From: Aliiruegeria lutimaris
Lineage (GTDB): Bacteria > Pseudomonadota > Alphaproteobacteria > Rhodobacterales > Rhodobacteraceae
Length of the DNA: 36,373 nt
Reading direction: 5' to 3'
NCBI RefSeq assembly: GCF_900099935.1
Contig: NZ_FNEK01000053.1
Span: forward strand, 1-36,373
Positions within the stretch are counted from its first letter, which is position 1, and each line of letters opens with the position of its first letter. A program made the position numbers and the translations under genes. Of this stretch, positions 1-10,273 are shown piece after piece. The notes under the pieces are model-generated. The model did no database searches and had not been told where the DNA came from. It was given only the letters and a program-made list of their open reading frames with translations.

Positions 1-349
1 CGCCAGAAATCTCGCCATATGAGCCGCGAACCTCGATTGTGCCGTTCAGCACCAACCGCCCGATCATCCGCGCCGCCGTACTGGCATTGACCTTGTACAT
101 GAGCGTCGCGCCGAAGAGATACGTGCCGTCAACGGGTGCCACGAAGCGGTTGTTCACGGCATCAAACATTCCCTGGTCGTTGTAGTCGGTGTTGTTGATG
201 CCGATCTTTGTCCAGGTTTCGACGCCGACATAGTTGTCGTAGTTGGTGTAGGCCTTGAAGCGCGGCAGCTGAGGCTGGTCGACAATGCCGGTGGGGTTGT
301 CACGATTAACGGAAAGTGCCGGATCAATGTCTACCAGAACACAGCCCAA
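1..349 (-). pseudogene. 5'-truncated phage tail-type protein fragment with C1q-like domain, runs off the left edge
   Basis: Reading the minus strand, an open frame runs from about 349 to the window edge. It includes the stretches SVNRDNPTGIVDQPQLPRF, NYDNYVGVETWTKIGINN and FVAPVDGTYLFGATLMYK. The last resembles the beta-strand core of C1q/TNF-like trimeric domains, which occur at the C-terminus of prophage tail or fibre proteins in Rhodobacteraceae. Upstream the frame stops at 431-433. No ATG or GTG lies between that stop and the recognisable domain, only a TTG at 347-349, so the N-terminal bulk of the protein is missing. I infer a prophage remnant cut by recombination near 330-350. The family name comes from sequence feel, not a search. 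The true 3' end lies outside the window. Confidence 0.5.
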
Positions 350-356
350 AACTGAA

Positions 357-545
357 ATGCGCCATGCCGTGATCCTGTCGGACGCGGATTGCCTGACCGT
401 CTGGAAGCTCCTCGGCGCCGCGACGCCTGCTCATGTCTATCATCGCGTATTGGCCCTGGGCCGGATGGACCCGAATCTCCAGGCGGCGATGGTGGACGGG
501 CATGAACCCGCGCTGGCCTACCCGCAGGCCTGGACGGGCGCCTGA
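357..545 (+). pseudogene. Possible remnant of a serine recombinase C-terminus
   Basis: The plus frame from 357 encodes about 62 residues including HVYHRVLALGRMDPNLQ and AAMVDGHEPALAYPQAW. This resembles the C-terminal helix-turn-helix tail of large serine recombinases in alphaproteobacteria, where a Y..RVL.L..L.P....AI.DG.QP pattern is common. There is no catalytic domain, no convincing start and no ribosome binding site. If real, it is a decayed 3' end of an integrase gene lying between a phage fragment and a tRNA, a usual place for integrase genes. The similarity is weak and could be chance in high-GC DNA. Confidence 0.25.
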
Positions 546-781
546 TCCATTCGCGAAAGTAACGCTTAACCGTCACAACATCAGCTTGCCAGGCCTGCGG
601 CAGGGGGATCCAGTCCCAGCGGTCCGACGCGAAATTCTGCTCGACCCGGTGCAGGGTCTACGCACATCGGAATTTCCCCGACGCCCGCTGAATCACCCCA
701 GTTTGTCTACCATGTGTCTACTGGGAGCAGATCTTGATCTGCTGGCTGTATATCAAAAGCTCCCCAACCCTTTGATTTTGT
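546..781. other. Gene-free interval beside tRNA-Leu with a partial tRNA-like stretch
   Basis: I see no credible gene here. The interval holds three copies of GTCTAC (near 656, 705 and 715) and an 18-base palindrome at 726-743. The stretch 681-713 shares the blocks ACGCCCGCT, GAATC..CCCC and GTCTACCAT, in order, with the intact tRNA-Leu just downstream. This looks like the scarred edge of an integrated element, but the match is short. Confidence 0.35.
726..743. repeat. 18-base inverted repeat AGCAGATC-TT-GATCTGCT
   Basis: Two perfect 8-base arms flank a 2-base centre, 39 bases past the 3' end of the tRNA-Leu gene. In tRNA transcription order (minus strand) no T-run follows, so it is not a typical terminator. 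It may be a protein-binding palindrome or part of an attachment or crossover region. Function unknown. Confidence 0.4.
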
Positions 782-867
782 TGGTACCCGAGGCCGGACT
801 CGAACCGGCACGCCCGCTAGGACGGGGGATTTTGAATCCCCTGCGTCTACCATTCCGCCACTCGGGC
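782..867 (-). tRNA. tRNA-Leu, anticodon CAA
   Basis: The minus strand reads GCCCGAG for the acceptor 5' arm and CTCGGGT for the 3' arm, followed by an encoded ACCA. The anticodon stem GGGGA/TCCCC encloses loop TTCAAAA, giving anticodon CAA, which reads the leucine codon TTG. The variable arm is long, as in class II tRNAs. The T arm contains GGTTCGAGTCC. The length of 86 bases fits tRNA-Leu. Its 3' end faces the phage-like and recombinase-like fragments at 1-545, consistent with use as an integration target, although no duplicated 3' end is visible in this window. Confidence 0.97.
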
Positions 868-989
868 CACCGAAGGGTGGTTTAGCGCCGGCTGCGCGGC
901 TTCACAAGATCACCCGTAAAAACTTTGTCCAGAATCTGGATCAGACGATCGAAGCGCGAAGGCAAGCCTCCGCGCGTTCTCCCGCCATG

Positions 990-2279
990 TCAGTCGCCGA
1001 TCTTTCCTGTGAACGGCTTGCCTTCGCCTGCCCCGATGATCGACGGCTGGGCGTTGAGCTTTTCCACGGTCAGGCCGGTAGCCTCCTTGTAGCGGTCCGC
1101 GAAGACGCGGCGCTCGGCTTCTGGCATCACGTCGTCGATATTCTCGAATCCGTCTGGCGCCAGGTCGTCCACCGCGTCGAGCACTGCATCGGGGCCCTGC
1201 CCGCGATTGGCAATGATGATCGCGTTGACGGCCTCGCGGCGCTCCTCGTCATAATCCTGCAGGGCCAGCGTCGTTTCGCCATTGTCCCGCAGGCAACGCG
1301 CGATCACCCGCGCGTCGAGGATCCCTTGCGAGGCTCCGTTGGAGCCAATCGGGTACATCGGGTGGGCGGCGTCTCCCAGCAGGGCGATACGCCCCTCGGT
1401 CCAGGAAGAAAGCGGATCGCGATCGATCATCGGCCATTCCCATACCGCCTCGGTCCCGCCGATCAGCGCCGGAATGTCGAGCCATTCGAATTTCCAGTCG
1501 GCAAAGCTCGGCAACACATCGTCGATCTCGCCGCGACGGCTCCAGTCCTGCTTCTCCCAGTCCCGCTCGGGCGCCACGGGAAGCTCCGCGATCCAGTGAA
1601 CAAAGCTTTGGGTTTTCCCTCTTTCTCCAATGGGATAGGCAACGAACTTCATGCCCTTGGTGCCAGAGATCGTCATCGTTCTGCCACCGAGGAACTTCGG
1701 CGCACGGGCAACCCCGCGCCACATCATCGACTTGCGCCAGTTGGGCATGCCGGCATCGGGGAAGAGCGTCTCGCGAATGGAGGAACGGGCTCCGTCGCTT
1801 GCGACCAGCACCGAGCCGCGCAGCCGGTCCAGCTCGTAGCCGTATTGGCGGTCCGTCAGGACGACTTCCAGCCCGCGCGAGGTTTCGTACCATTCGGAGA
1901 CCTTGGCGCCGGCAAGGATCGCCTTGGGGCCGCAGCGTTCCAGCAGCGTCTCGTGCAGCATCATCTGCAGGCTGCCGCGGTGGATCGAGATCTGCGGAAA
2001 CTTGTAGCCCGCCTCGCGGCCGCGCGGCTCGGACCAGACCTCCTGGCCCCTGTTGTTGAAATAGGCCGTGCGTTCGGTCTGCACGCCGATCGTCTCAAGC
2101 TTGTCCTTGAGGCCGAGATCATAGAGTTCGCGCACGGCATGGGGTTGCAGGTTGATGCCGAAGCCGAGCGGACGAAGCTCGGCGATGGCTTCTATGATGC
2201 GGAAGGGCACCCCGACCTGGTGAAGGGAGAGACCAAGGGTAAGCCCGGCAACACCGGCTCCGGCAATAAGGACAGTCAT
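990..2279 (-). CDS. FAD-dependent aromatic-ring monooxygenase, PhzS-like
   Basis: A 429-residue group A flavoprotein monooxygenase. It has the dinucleotide-binding GAGVAG motif (6-11) after a hydrophobic strand, the DG motif ASDGARSSIR (160-169) and the second FAD motif GRIALLGDAAHPMYP (296-310) followed by IGSNGASQGILDAR. These are the three signatures of the p-hydroxybenzoate hydroxylase family. The NGASQGILDAR version is typical of PhzS-like enzymes, which use NAD(P)H and O2 to hydroxylate aromatic or heterocyclic acids. The substrate cannot be read from the sequence. The enzyme should be soluble and cytoplasmic. It stands alone, with a TTGCA-rich region upstream of its start. Class is confident; substrate is not. 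Confidence 0.88.
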   Translation of the reverse strand: MTVLIAGAGVAGLTLGLSLHQVGVPFRIIEAIAELRPLGFGINLQPHAVRELYDLGLKDKLETIGVQTERTAYFNNRGQEVWSEPRGREAGYKFPQISIHRGSLQMMLHETLLERCGPKAILAGAKVSEWYETSRGLEVVLTDRQYGYELDRLRGSVLVASDGARSSIRETLFPDAGMPNWRKSMMWRGVARAPKFLGGRTMTISGTKGMKFVAYPIGERGKTQSFVHWIAELPVAPERDWEKQDWSRRGEIDDVLPSFADWKFEWLDIPALIGGTEAVWEWPMIDRDPLSSWTEGRIALLGDAAHPMYPIGSNGASQGILDARVIARCLRDNGETTLALQDYDEERREAVNAIIIANRGQGPDAVLDAVDDLAPDGFENIDDVMPEAERRVFADRYKEATGLTVEKLNAQPSIIGAGEGKPFTGKIGD

Positions 2280-2356
2280 CGGATACGCCTCCGTTCATGG
2301 CATCTGGCCGTGGTAAGGGCCGGTTTCGCCTTCCTATGCTGTGTTAGCGCTGCAAA

Positions 2357-2393
2357 TTGCAACCGGGGATTGGCTTGCAAGCCGAGTTGCATT
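2357..2393 (-). promoter_or_regulatory. TTGCA-rich nested palindromes upstream of the monooxygenase
   Basis: A perfect 12-base palindrome GGCTTGCAAGCC (2372-2383) lies inside an outer inverted pair TGCAAC (2358-2363) and GTTGCA (2386-2391). TTGCAA occurs at 2357-2362 and 2376-2381, and TTGCAT at 2388-2393. The cluster sits about 80-115 bases upstream of the monooxygenase start, where a dimeric regulator could bind. No matching regulator gene is adjacent, so the binding protein is unknown. Confidence 0.4.
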
Positions 2394-2424
2394 GACTGCA
2401 TGGCAGTCCGTGCAGGTCTAGAAG

Positions 2425-3279
2425 TCAGAGCCGATCCGTTCCGAACGTGTCGCACACCTCGATATTGCCGGATTTGAAACCGGTCGCGAACCACCTCTGC
2501 CGTTGTTCGGAACTGCCATGGGTGAACGTGTGCGGCTGCGGGACCCTGCCAGCCTGACGCTGCAACCTGTCATCGCCGATCTGCCTGGCTGCGTTCAGCG
2601 CTTCGGCGATGTCGCCCTGCTCCAGCGTGCCAAGCTGTGCCTCGACATTGCGGGCCCAGATGCCGGACAAGCAGTCGGCCTGCAGCTCGATCCGTACCGA
2701 GATGGCGTTGCTGTCGGCTTCGCTGACCCGGCTGCGCAGGCTGTTGGCCTTGCCAAGGATGCCAAGCTCGTTCTGGATGTGGTGGGCGATCTCGTGCGCG
2801 ACGACGTAGGCGGCCGCGAAATCGCCGTTTGCGCCGAAACGGTCGCGCAACTCGGCGAAAAAGGCCGTGTCGAGATAGGCCTTCTGGTCGACCGGGCAGT
2901 AGAACGGACCCGTCGCGCCGGAGGCATTGCCGCAGGGAGATTGCGTGACGCCGGAAAAGAGCACGAGGATAGGCGGATTGTAGGTTTCACCGATCTGGCT
3001 CGCGAAGATGTTACCCCAGACCTCCTCCGTGTCGGCCAGCACGACGGAGACGAATTGAGCTGCGGTTTCCTCCTCAGCCGAAGGCGCCTGCCCGGTGGAA
3101 TACTCGGTCGGCTGATCATTACCCTGCAACAGGAAAGTCGGATCGATTCCAAGAAACCATCCGATTGCGAGAATGACCAATAGACCCACGCCACCCACGC
3201 CTCCGGCCGTCGATGCGCTGGTCCGGCGGCCTCGCCGGTCCTCGATGTTATTGCTTCCGCGCCGACCCTGCCATTTCAT
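2425..3279 (-). CDS. ypfJ: Neutral zinc metallopeptidase, YpfJ family
   Basis: A 284-residue membrane-anchored protein. The ATG at 3277-3279 is chosen because GAGGGAG lies just upstream and the protein begins MKWQGRRGSNN, the usual start of this family; the frame stays open further upstream but looks unrelated. Order: basic glycine-rich N-terminus (1-30), one membrane helix (about 29-49), then a peptidase domain. The zinc motif HEIAHH is at 162-167, preceded by AAAYVV, and the conserved NPP and PFYCPVD stretches are present. This is the PF04228 zinc-peptidase family, whose physiological substrate is poorly known. The catalytic domain probably faces the periplasm. It is divergent from the YqaA-like gene. 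Confidence 0.9.
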   Translation of the reverse strand: MKWQGRRGSNNIEDRRGRRTSASTAGGVGGVGLLVILAIGWFLGIDPTFLLQGNDQPTEYSTGQAPSAEEETAAQFVSVVLADTEEVWGNIFASQIGETYNPPILVLFSGVTQSPCGNASGATGPFYCPVDQKAYLDTAFFAELRDRFGANGDFAAAYVVAHEIAHHIQNELGILGKANSLRSRVSEADSNAISVRIELQADCLSGIWARNVEAQLGTLEQGDIAEALNAARQIGDDRLQRQAGRVPQPHTFTHGSSEQRQRWFATGFKSGNIEVCDTFGTDRL

Positions 3280-3351
3280 CCTCGACTCCCTCGCTTGACC
3301 CTGAGCCTTCTCCGTGATGTTTGCACAGTGATCATTACAGGAAACGAGCCC

Positions 3352-3930
3352 TTGCTGCGAAAACTTTACGACCGGACCATTTCTCTCGCGGCGGGACCGT
3401 ATGCCCTTTGGGTATTGGCGGCCGTGGCATTCATCGAGAGTTCCTTCTTCCCGATCCCACCGGATGTGTTGATGATCCCGATGATCATCGCCACACCGCG
3501 CCGCGCCTTTCTGATTGCCGGCGTGGCTATGGTTTCCTCGGTTCTTGGCGGCATGCTTGGCTATGCGATCGGCATGTTCGCCTTCGATCAGATCGGGCAA
3601 CCGATCCTCGAAAGCCTCGGCAAGGCGGATTCGATGGCCGAATTCAACCAGCGGTTCAACGATTTCGGCTTCTGGGCGGTTCTGGTCGCGGGGCTGACGC
3701 CCTTCCCCTACAAGGTCATCACGATCATGTCGGGCTGGACGGGCATGCCCTTCTGGACCTTCATGATCACCTCGATCATCGCGCGCGGCGGGCGGTTTTT
3801 CCTCGTGGCAGGATTGTTGTATCGATATGGCGAGCCGATCCGGTATTTCATCGAGAAGCGGCTCGGGTTGCTGACGATTATCTTCTGTGTGCTGCTGTTC
3901 GGCGCCTTCTACCTGGTGAAGTACCTATGA
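3352..3930 (+). CDS. YqaA/DedA-family inner-membrane protein
   Basis: About 192 residues from a TTG start at 3352. It begins LLRKLYDRTISLA, as YqaA homologues do, and is preceded by AGGAAACG at good spacing. An upstream TTG at 3295 would add 19 unlikely residues. It has several membrane helices and the SNARE-associated/DedA-like signatures FIESSFFPIPPDVLMIP and GLTPFPYKVITIMSG, plus ARGGRFF. DedA-fold proteins are linked to lipid carrier transport and membrane homeostasis, but the substrate of this subgroup is unsettled. The stop overlaps the dsbB start (ATGA), so the two are translated together. Start codon uncertain, family fairly sure. Confidence 0.85.
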   Translation: MLRKLYDRTISLAAGPYALWVLAAVAFIESSFFPIPPDVLMIPMIIATPRRAFLIAGVAMVSSVLGGMLGYAIGMFAFDQIGQPILESLGKADSMAEFNQRFNDFGFWAVLVAGLTPFPYKVITIMSGWTGMPFWTFMITSIIARGGRFFLVAGLLYRYGEPIRYFIEKRLGLLTIIFCVLLFGAFYLVKYL

Positions 3931-4388
3931 ACGCCAAGATCCTTGTCGCGCTGGCCACAGTCGCCTCCGCTGGCTCCGTCGCAGGGGCGTATTTCTTTCA
4001 GCACGTGGTGGGCATTCTGCCCTGCCACCTGTGCCTGTTGCAGCGCTATCCGCACTGGATCCTGGCAGCACTCGGGGTTGTGATCCTTCTGAGTGGGCGT
4101 GTTCGGCTGGCCTGGCTCGGGGTGCCGGTCGCGCTCTACAGCTTTGGCCTTGCGATCTATCACAGCGGCGTGGAGCGCAAGCTCTGGGCGGGGCCGAGCG
4201 ATTGCACCGGCGGACAGGATCTCTCGGGCATGTCCGGGTCGGACCTTATCAGCATGGATTTCGGCGCACCGACCGTGATGTGCGACGAGATCTCCTTTTC
4301 GATCCTTGGACTGACCTTCGCCAATATCAACGTGGCCTTGTCGGCGGTGCTGATTGTGGTCTGGCTCACGGCCGCGCGCCGCGCCTGA
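3927..4388 (+). CDS. dsbB: Disulfide bond formation protein B
   Basis: A 153-residue inner-membrane quinone reductase that reoxidises the periplasmic thiol oxidase DsbA. Four hydrophobic segments are visible. The first active pair is C33-H-L-C36 in LPCHLCLLQRYPHW, and the second periplasmic pair is C93 (SDCTGG) and C119 (VMCDE). This is the four-cysteine plan of DsbB, and the length is typical for the short alphaproteobacterial form. Its ATG overlaps the stop of the YqaA-like gene by four bases, so they form a two-gene operon. It converges on tex with only 34 bases between them and no clear terminator. Confidence 0.95.
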   Translation: MNAKILVALATVASAGSVAGAYFFQHVVGILPCHLCLLQRYPHWILAALGVVILLSGRVRLAWLGVPVALYSFGLAIYHSGVERKLWAGPSDCTGGQDLSGMSGSDLISMDFGAPTVMCDEISFSILGLTFANINVALSAVLIVVWLTAARRA

Positions 4389-4422
4389 TAGGCAAGGCGA
4401 CGCGTTCTCGCGCCCCTTTCGT

Positions 4423-6762
<2,340 letters not shown>

Positions 6763-6797
6763 CTCTGTCCGTTCAAATGATCGCAAGAATGGGGCCC

Positions 6798-6843
6798 TCG
6801 CCAGCCATTGGCGAAAGGGTCACGCGCCCGGAAACCGGACGCG
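6798..6843 (-). terminator. Two hairpins between ssb and tex
   Basis: Just past the ssb stop the minus transcript can form CGCGTCCGG/CCGGGCGCG around TTT (6823-6843, one mismatch). It then forms TCGCCA/TGGCGA around a 5-base loop (6798-6814). Neither has a strong U-run, so they may weaken transcription into tex or stabilise the ssb message, not act as a full terminator. Confidence 0.4.
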
Positions 6844-6876
6844 CCTGATTAGTATAGCTGAAAAGTCGCTGTCGGC

Positions 6877-7395
6877 TCAGAACGGGATTTCGTCGTCGAT
6901 ATCGCCACCGGGGCCACCCGGACCGCTCTTCCCGCCGCCGCCATAATTGCCGCCGGGCTGGCCACCGCCACCGCCATAGCTGCCGCGGTCGTCATAGCCG
7001 CCGTCACCGCCACCAAAGCCGCCAGTATCGCCACCACCGCCACTGCGGCTGTCGAGAATGGTCAACTCGCTGCGATAGGGGCGCAGGACAACCTCGGTCG
7101 AGTAACGGTCCTGTCCGGACTGGTCCTGCCATTTGCGGGTTTCAAGCTGGCCCTCGATATAGACCTTGGAGCCCTTGCGCAGGTACTGCTCGGCGACGCG
7201 GGCGAGCGGTTCCGAGAAGATCGCCACGGAATGCCATTCAGTCCGCTCGCGACGCTCGCCGGTATTGCGGTCCTTCCAGGTTTCCGATGTCGCGATCCGC
7301 AGGTTGCAAACCTTGCCACCGTTCTGGAAGGTGCGCACCTCGGGGTCCCGGCCCAGATTGCCCACCAGGATCACCTTGTTCACCGATCCGGCCAT
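6877..7395 (-). CDS. ssb: Single-stranded DNA-binding protein
   Basis: A 172-residue SSB that coats single-stranded DNA in replication, recombination and repair. The OB-fold occupies about residues 1-112 ([48 protein letters not shown]). A flexible glycine-rich linker follows. The conserved acidic tip DDEIPF at the C-terminus recruits partner proteins. GAGGAG lies upstream of the ATG. Length and all hallmarks are normal. It is divergent from the lytic transglycosylase, with 186 bases between the two starts. Confidence 0.98.
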   Translation of the reverse strand: MAGSVNKVILVGNLGRDPEVRTFQNGGKVCNLRIATSETWKDRNTGERRERTEWHSVAIFSEPLARVAEQYLRKGSKVYIEGQLETRKWQDQSGQDRYSTEVVLRPYRSELTILDSRSGGGGDTGGFGGGDGGYDDRGSYGGGGGQPGGNYGGGGKSGPGGPGGDIDDEIPF

Positions 7396-7581
7396 GCGCT
7401 GCTCCTCGTATTTTGCGCGTGCGCTCGCAGGCGCACCGATTCCGATTGGAGCCAGACGCTACACCACCTGAAGACGGTGCAAAACCGCCAATATCCAGCG
7501 CGTGGAGTCCACAGGCTGGCGCGACCCGGAGTTTTGGCTATACTGCGCCGCCAAGAACAAGTGGAATTCGGGACAAAGTGC

Positions 7582-8193
7582 ATGTTGAGGGGTGTCGAGA
7601 CAGGGCTCATTGCGGCCGTTCTGGCCGCCGGGCTGGCAGTTTTAACTGCCGCGCCGATTTTGGCGGAAACCTCCGTCTCCTCCAAGGCACGCACCAAGCT
7701 TTTTGCGTCCCAGACTCGCCTTCTGGATAACCGCGCCGCCCAGCAATATGAGAATTCGGTCCGGCTGCAGCCGCCATCGACCAAAGCCGCGCTCGATTCC
7801 GCCGCGGTCCCGAGCTATCGCGGCCGCTATTCCGGCCCCTATCTCCAACTCGCCAAGAACGCCGCGCGGCGCCACAACGTGCCCGAGGACCTGTTCCTGC
7901 GCCTCGTTCAGCAGGAGAGCAACTGGAAGACCGGTGCAGTGTCGCACAAGGGCGCGATCGGGCTGGCCCAACTCATGCCGGACACCGCCGCCAAGCTCGG
8001 CGTCGATCCGAACGATCCCAAGCAGAACCTGGATGGCGGCGCCCGCTACCTGCGGATGATGTATGAGCGCTATTCCAGTTGGCGCCTGGCGCTGGCGGCC
8101 TACAATGCCGGCCCCGGCGCGGTGGACAAATATAATGGCGTGCCGCCCTACCGGGAAACCAAGCGTTACGTGAAGAAGATCTGGGGCAGCTGA
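7582..8193 (+). CDS. Exported lytic transglycosylase, SLT domain
   Basis: A 203-residue peptidoglycan lyase. The ATG at 7582 gives a clear signal peptide (hydrophobic 8-24, cleavage near APILA at 29); the open frame upstream is not protein-like. The SLT domain spans about 87-200. The catalytic glutamate is E112 in [12 protein letters not shown], followed by the family motifs [13 protein letters not shown] (124-136), NLDGGARYL (149-157) and [12 protein letters not shown] (170-181). It cleaves the MurNAc-GlcNAc bond to give 1,6-anhydro ends in the periplasm. It is short and has no extra binding domain. A possible -10 element TATACT is at 7539-7544, without a good -35. Confidence 0.93.
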   Translation: MLRGVETGLIAAVLAAGLAVLTAAPILAETSVSSKARTKLFASQTRLLDNRAAQQYENSVRLQPPSTKAALDSAAVPSYRGRYSGPYLQLAKNAARRHNVPEDLFLRLVQQESNWKTGAVSHKGAIGLAQLMPDTAAKLGVDPNDPKQNLDGGARYLRMMYERYSSWRLALAAYNAGPGAVDKYNGVPPYRETKRYVKKIWGS

Positions 8194-8495
8194 GTCGGCC
8201 CGGACCGGGAACCGTGCGATCGGTGCATGTCCGGGGGCATGTCGCTGATTTTGATTCGTCCCAAGGGTTGCGGCCGTCGGTTCCGCCCTCCTGTCCGATC
8301 TGCGAGCCGGCGGGATCGTGCCGACCATGGGTGTCAATTACGACACGCGCCGATCTCTTTGCGACGCCGCTGAAAGGACATGAACGAGACCTTCACGATT
8401 TCTCGGAAATTCCCTTGATTGAATGGATATGAACTCCTAGGTCGGTTTCAGGGCCCACGGTGAGACAGGGCTTTCCCCCTTTGTTGGAGGTTGCG
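8194..8495. other. Gene-free interval before the first microprotein
   Basis: About 300 bases with no frame that looks like a protein. Short repeats such as GCATGTC twice near 8225-8245 are visible, but there is no convincing terminator for the transglycosylase gene. The last part contains TTGGAGG, the ribosome binding site of the microprotein gene. Confidence 0.5.
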
Positions 8496-8618
8496 ATGCT
8501 GACACGCGACGACATGATCCGCGAACACCGCGCGCGCTCAGGCTCCCTGCCCGCGCTTGTGCTGGTGTATTCCGTTCTGCTCAGTACGCTGGCGCTGTCG
8601 GCGAGCGCTATTCTGTAG
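8496..8618 (+). CDS. 40-residue membrane microprotein, copy 1
   Basis: A small gene supported by comparison with its partner at 10652-10774. The sequence starts MLTRDDMIREHRARSGSLPA and ends LSTLALSASAIL: a charged N-terminal segment (about 1-17) and one hydrophobic helix (about 18-40). Thirty of 40 residues match copy 2. The last 11 residues are identical although seven of those codons differ at silent positions, which indicates selection on the protein. Both copies share the same leader GGAGGTTGCG directly before ATG, an ideal ribosome binding site. It should be a single-pass inner-membrane peptide with its N-terminus probably in the cytoplasm. I recognise no family and propose no function. 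Confidence 0.82.
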   Translation: MLTRDDMIREHRARSGSLPALVLVYSVLLSTLALSASAIL

Positions 8619-8664
8619 GGCGACCTCGGGGGCCCTTTTCCATTCAAGTCCAGATCTCAACACG

Positions 8665-8700
8665 ACCGCAACGCCCGTGAGGACGCTGCGGTTTCTTCGT
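8665..8700 (+). terminator. Likely terminator after microprotein 1
   Basis: ACCGCA (8665-8670) pairs with TGCGGT (8687-8692) around a 16-base loop, followed directly by TTCTTCGTT. The stem is short and the T-run interrupted, so this is a moderate candidate. It also lies downstream of the convergent betC gene. Confidence 0.4.
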
Positions 8701-8764
8701 TAAGACGGGGCCGCTTCGCGCTGTCTGCAACCGCTCGAGACCAAGGCACCGCCACTACCGGGGA

Positions 8765-10273
8765 TCAATCGCCCGGAGGGAAACGTTTCGTCTCCTCCAG
8801 GATGTTCAGGTCCATGTGGTTGCGCATGTATTGCTGGCTGGCCTTTTTGAGCGGCTGGTAATCCCACGGGTAATACCCACCATTGCGCAACGCCTCATAT
8901 ACAAGCAGGCGGCGGGCCTGGCTGGCGCGGACCTCTGCGTCGAACGCGTCGAGGTTCCAGCGCGCATGGGCTTCCTTCTTCAGCTCCTCCAGGATCGCGG
9001 CGCAGGAAGGATCCTGCGCCCGGTTCCGCATCTCTCGCGGGTCGGCCTCGATGTCATAAAGCTGATCGGGATCAAGCGCGCATAACGTCAGCTTCCAGCG
9101 CCCCTTTCGCAGGCAGACCATCGGCGCCTCCGAGGCTTCGGCCGCGTATTCCATCACGACCGGTGCCGCGCGGGGCAAGCCGCCGGCAAGCGGCAAAAGG
9201 CTCTGCCCGTCGATCCAGGGCGCCATATCGTCGATGGACACCCCGGCGAGATCGCACAAGGTGGGCGTCACGTCGATGGTCGAGACAGGCTCGGAGACCC
9301 GCCCCGCCGAAAGGCCCGGCGCCGCGATCATCAGCGGCACCCGGGCCGATCCCTCGAAAAAGCTCATCTTGTACCACAAACCGCGCTCGCCGAGCATGTC
9401 GCCATGGTCCGAGACGAACAGGATCACGGCCTCCTGGCCGGTCTTTTCGAGGGCGTCGAGCACCTCCCCGACCTTGGCGTCGCAATAGGAGATATTGGCG
9501 AAATAGGCCCGGCGCGCGCGGCGGATATGCTCCTCGGTGATATCGAATTCGCGCCAGTTATTGGCGTCGAAGATCCGCTTGGAGTGATTGTCCTGATCCT
9601 CGTAGTCAAAGGCAGGGACCTCCGGAAGAAGGTGTTCGCAGTCTTCGTAGAGATCCCAGTATTCCCGGCGGGCGACATAGGGGTCGTGGGGATGGGTGAA
9701 GCTGACGGTCAGCAACCAGGGCCGGTCATCCTGTCCGCGGGCCAGATCATAGACCTTCATCCTCGCCTCGTGGGCGACGTTGTCGTCATATTCCAGCTGG
9801 TTGGTGATCTCTGCCACGCCCGCGCCGGTGACCGAGCCCATGTTGTGATACCACCAGTCGATCCGCTCTCCGGGCTTGCGGTAATCCGGCGTCCAGCCAA
9901 AATCGGCAGGGTAGATATCGGTGGTCAGGCGCTCCTCGAACCCGTGCAACTGGTCGGGTCCGACGAAATGCATCTTGCCCGAAAGGCAGGTCTGATAGCC
10001 CGCGCGGCGCAGGTGGTGGGCGAATGTCGGGATGTCTGAACGGAACTCCGCCGCATTGTCGTAGACCCCGTTGCGCGAGGGCAGTTGCCCCGACATAAAG
10101 GCCGCCCGCCCCGGCGCGCAGAGCGGCGAGCCGGTATAGCAATTCGCGAAGCGGACCGCCTTGGCGGAGAGACGCCTGAGATTGGGGACGTGCAGCCAAT
10201 CGGCCGGCCCGTCGGGGAAGAGCGTTCCGTTGAGCTGGTCGACCATGAAGATCAGGATATTCGGCTGGGTCAT
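8765..10273 (-). CDS. betC: Choline-sulfatase
   Basis: A 502-residue sulfatase that hydrolyses choline-O-sulfate to choline and sulfate, feeding glycine betaine synthesis and sulfur supply. Near the N-terminus, NILIFMVDQLNG carries a metal-binding Asp (12). The sulfatase signature is C52-A-P-G-R56 in SPLCAPGRAAFMSGQ; this Cys becomes formylglycine. FVSDHGDMLGERG holds further metal ligands. The C-terminus GGYYPWDYQPLKKASQQYM with RNHMDLN matches the choline-sulfatase C-terminal domain, which separates it from other sulfatases. No signal peptide, so cytoplasmic. The ATG at 10271-10273 is preferred; a longer in-frame extension is not protein-like. No betABI genes are in the window. Two related microprotein genes flank it on the opposite strand. 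Confidence 0.93.
   Translation of the reverse strand: MTQPNILIFMVDQLNGTLFPDGPADWLHVPNLRRLSAKAVRFANCYTGSPLCAPGRAAFMSGQLPSRNGVYDNAAEFRSDIPTFAHHLRRAGYQTCLSGKMHFVGPDQLHGFEERLTTDIYPADFGWTPDYRKPGERIDWWYHNMGSVTGAGVAEITNQLEYDDNVAHEARMKVYDLARGQDDRPWLLTVSFTHPHDPYVARREYWDLYEDCEHLLPEVPAFDYEDQDNHSKRIFDANNWREFDITEEHIRRARRAYFANISYCDAKVGEVLDALEKTGQEAVILFVSDHGDMLGERGLWYKMSFFEGSARVPLMIAAPGLSAGRVSEPVSTIDVTPTLCDLAGVSIDDMAPWIDGQSLLPLAGGLPRAAPVVMEYAAEASEAPMVCLRKGRWKLTLCALDPDQLYDIEADPREMRNRAQDPSCAAILEELKKEAHARWNLDAFDAEVRASQARRLLVYEALRNGGYYPWDYQPLKKASQQYMRNHMDLNILEETKRFPPGD

Noticed and set aside
546-885. Protein-coding frame crossing the tRNA-Leu region
   Set aside because: It runs through the intact tRNA on the other strand and has no start signal or family resemblance.
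987-2477. Long plus-strand open frame opposite the monooxygenase
   Set aside because: Mirror of a real gene in high-GC DNA; no ribosome binding site and no family resemblance.
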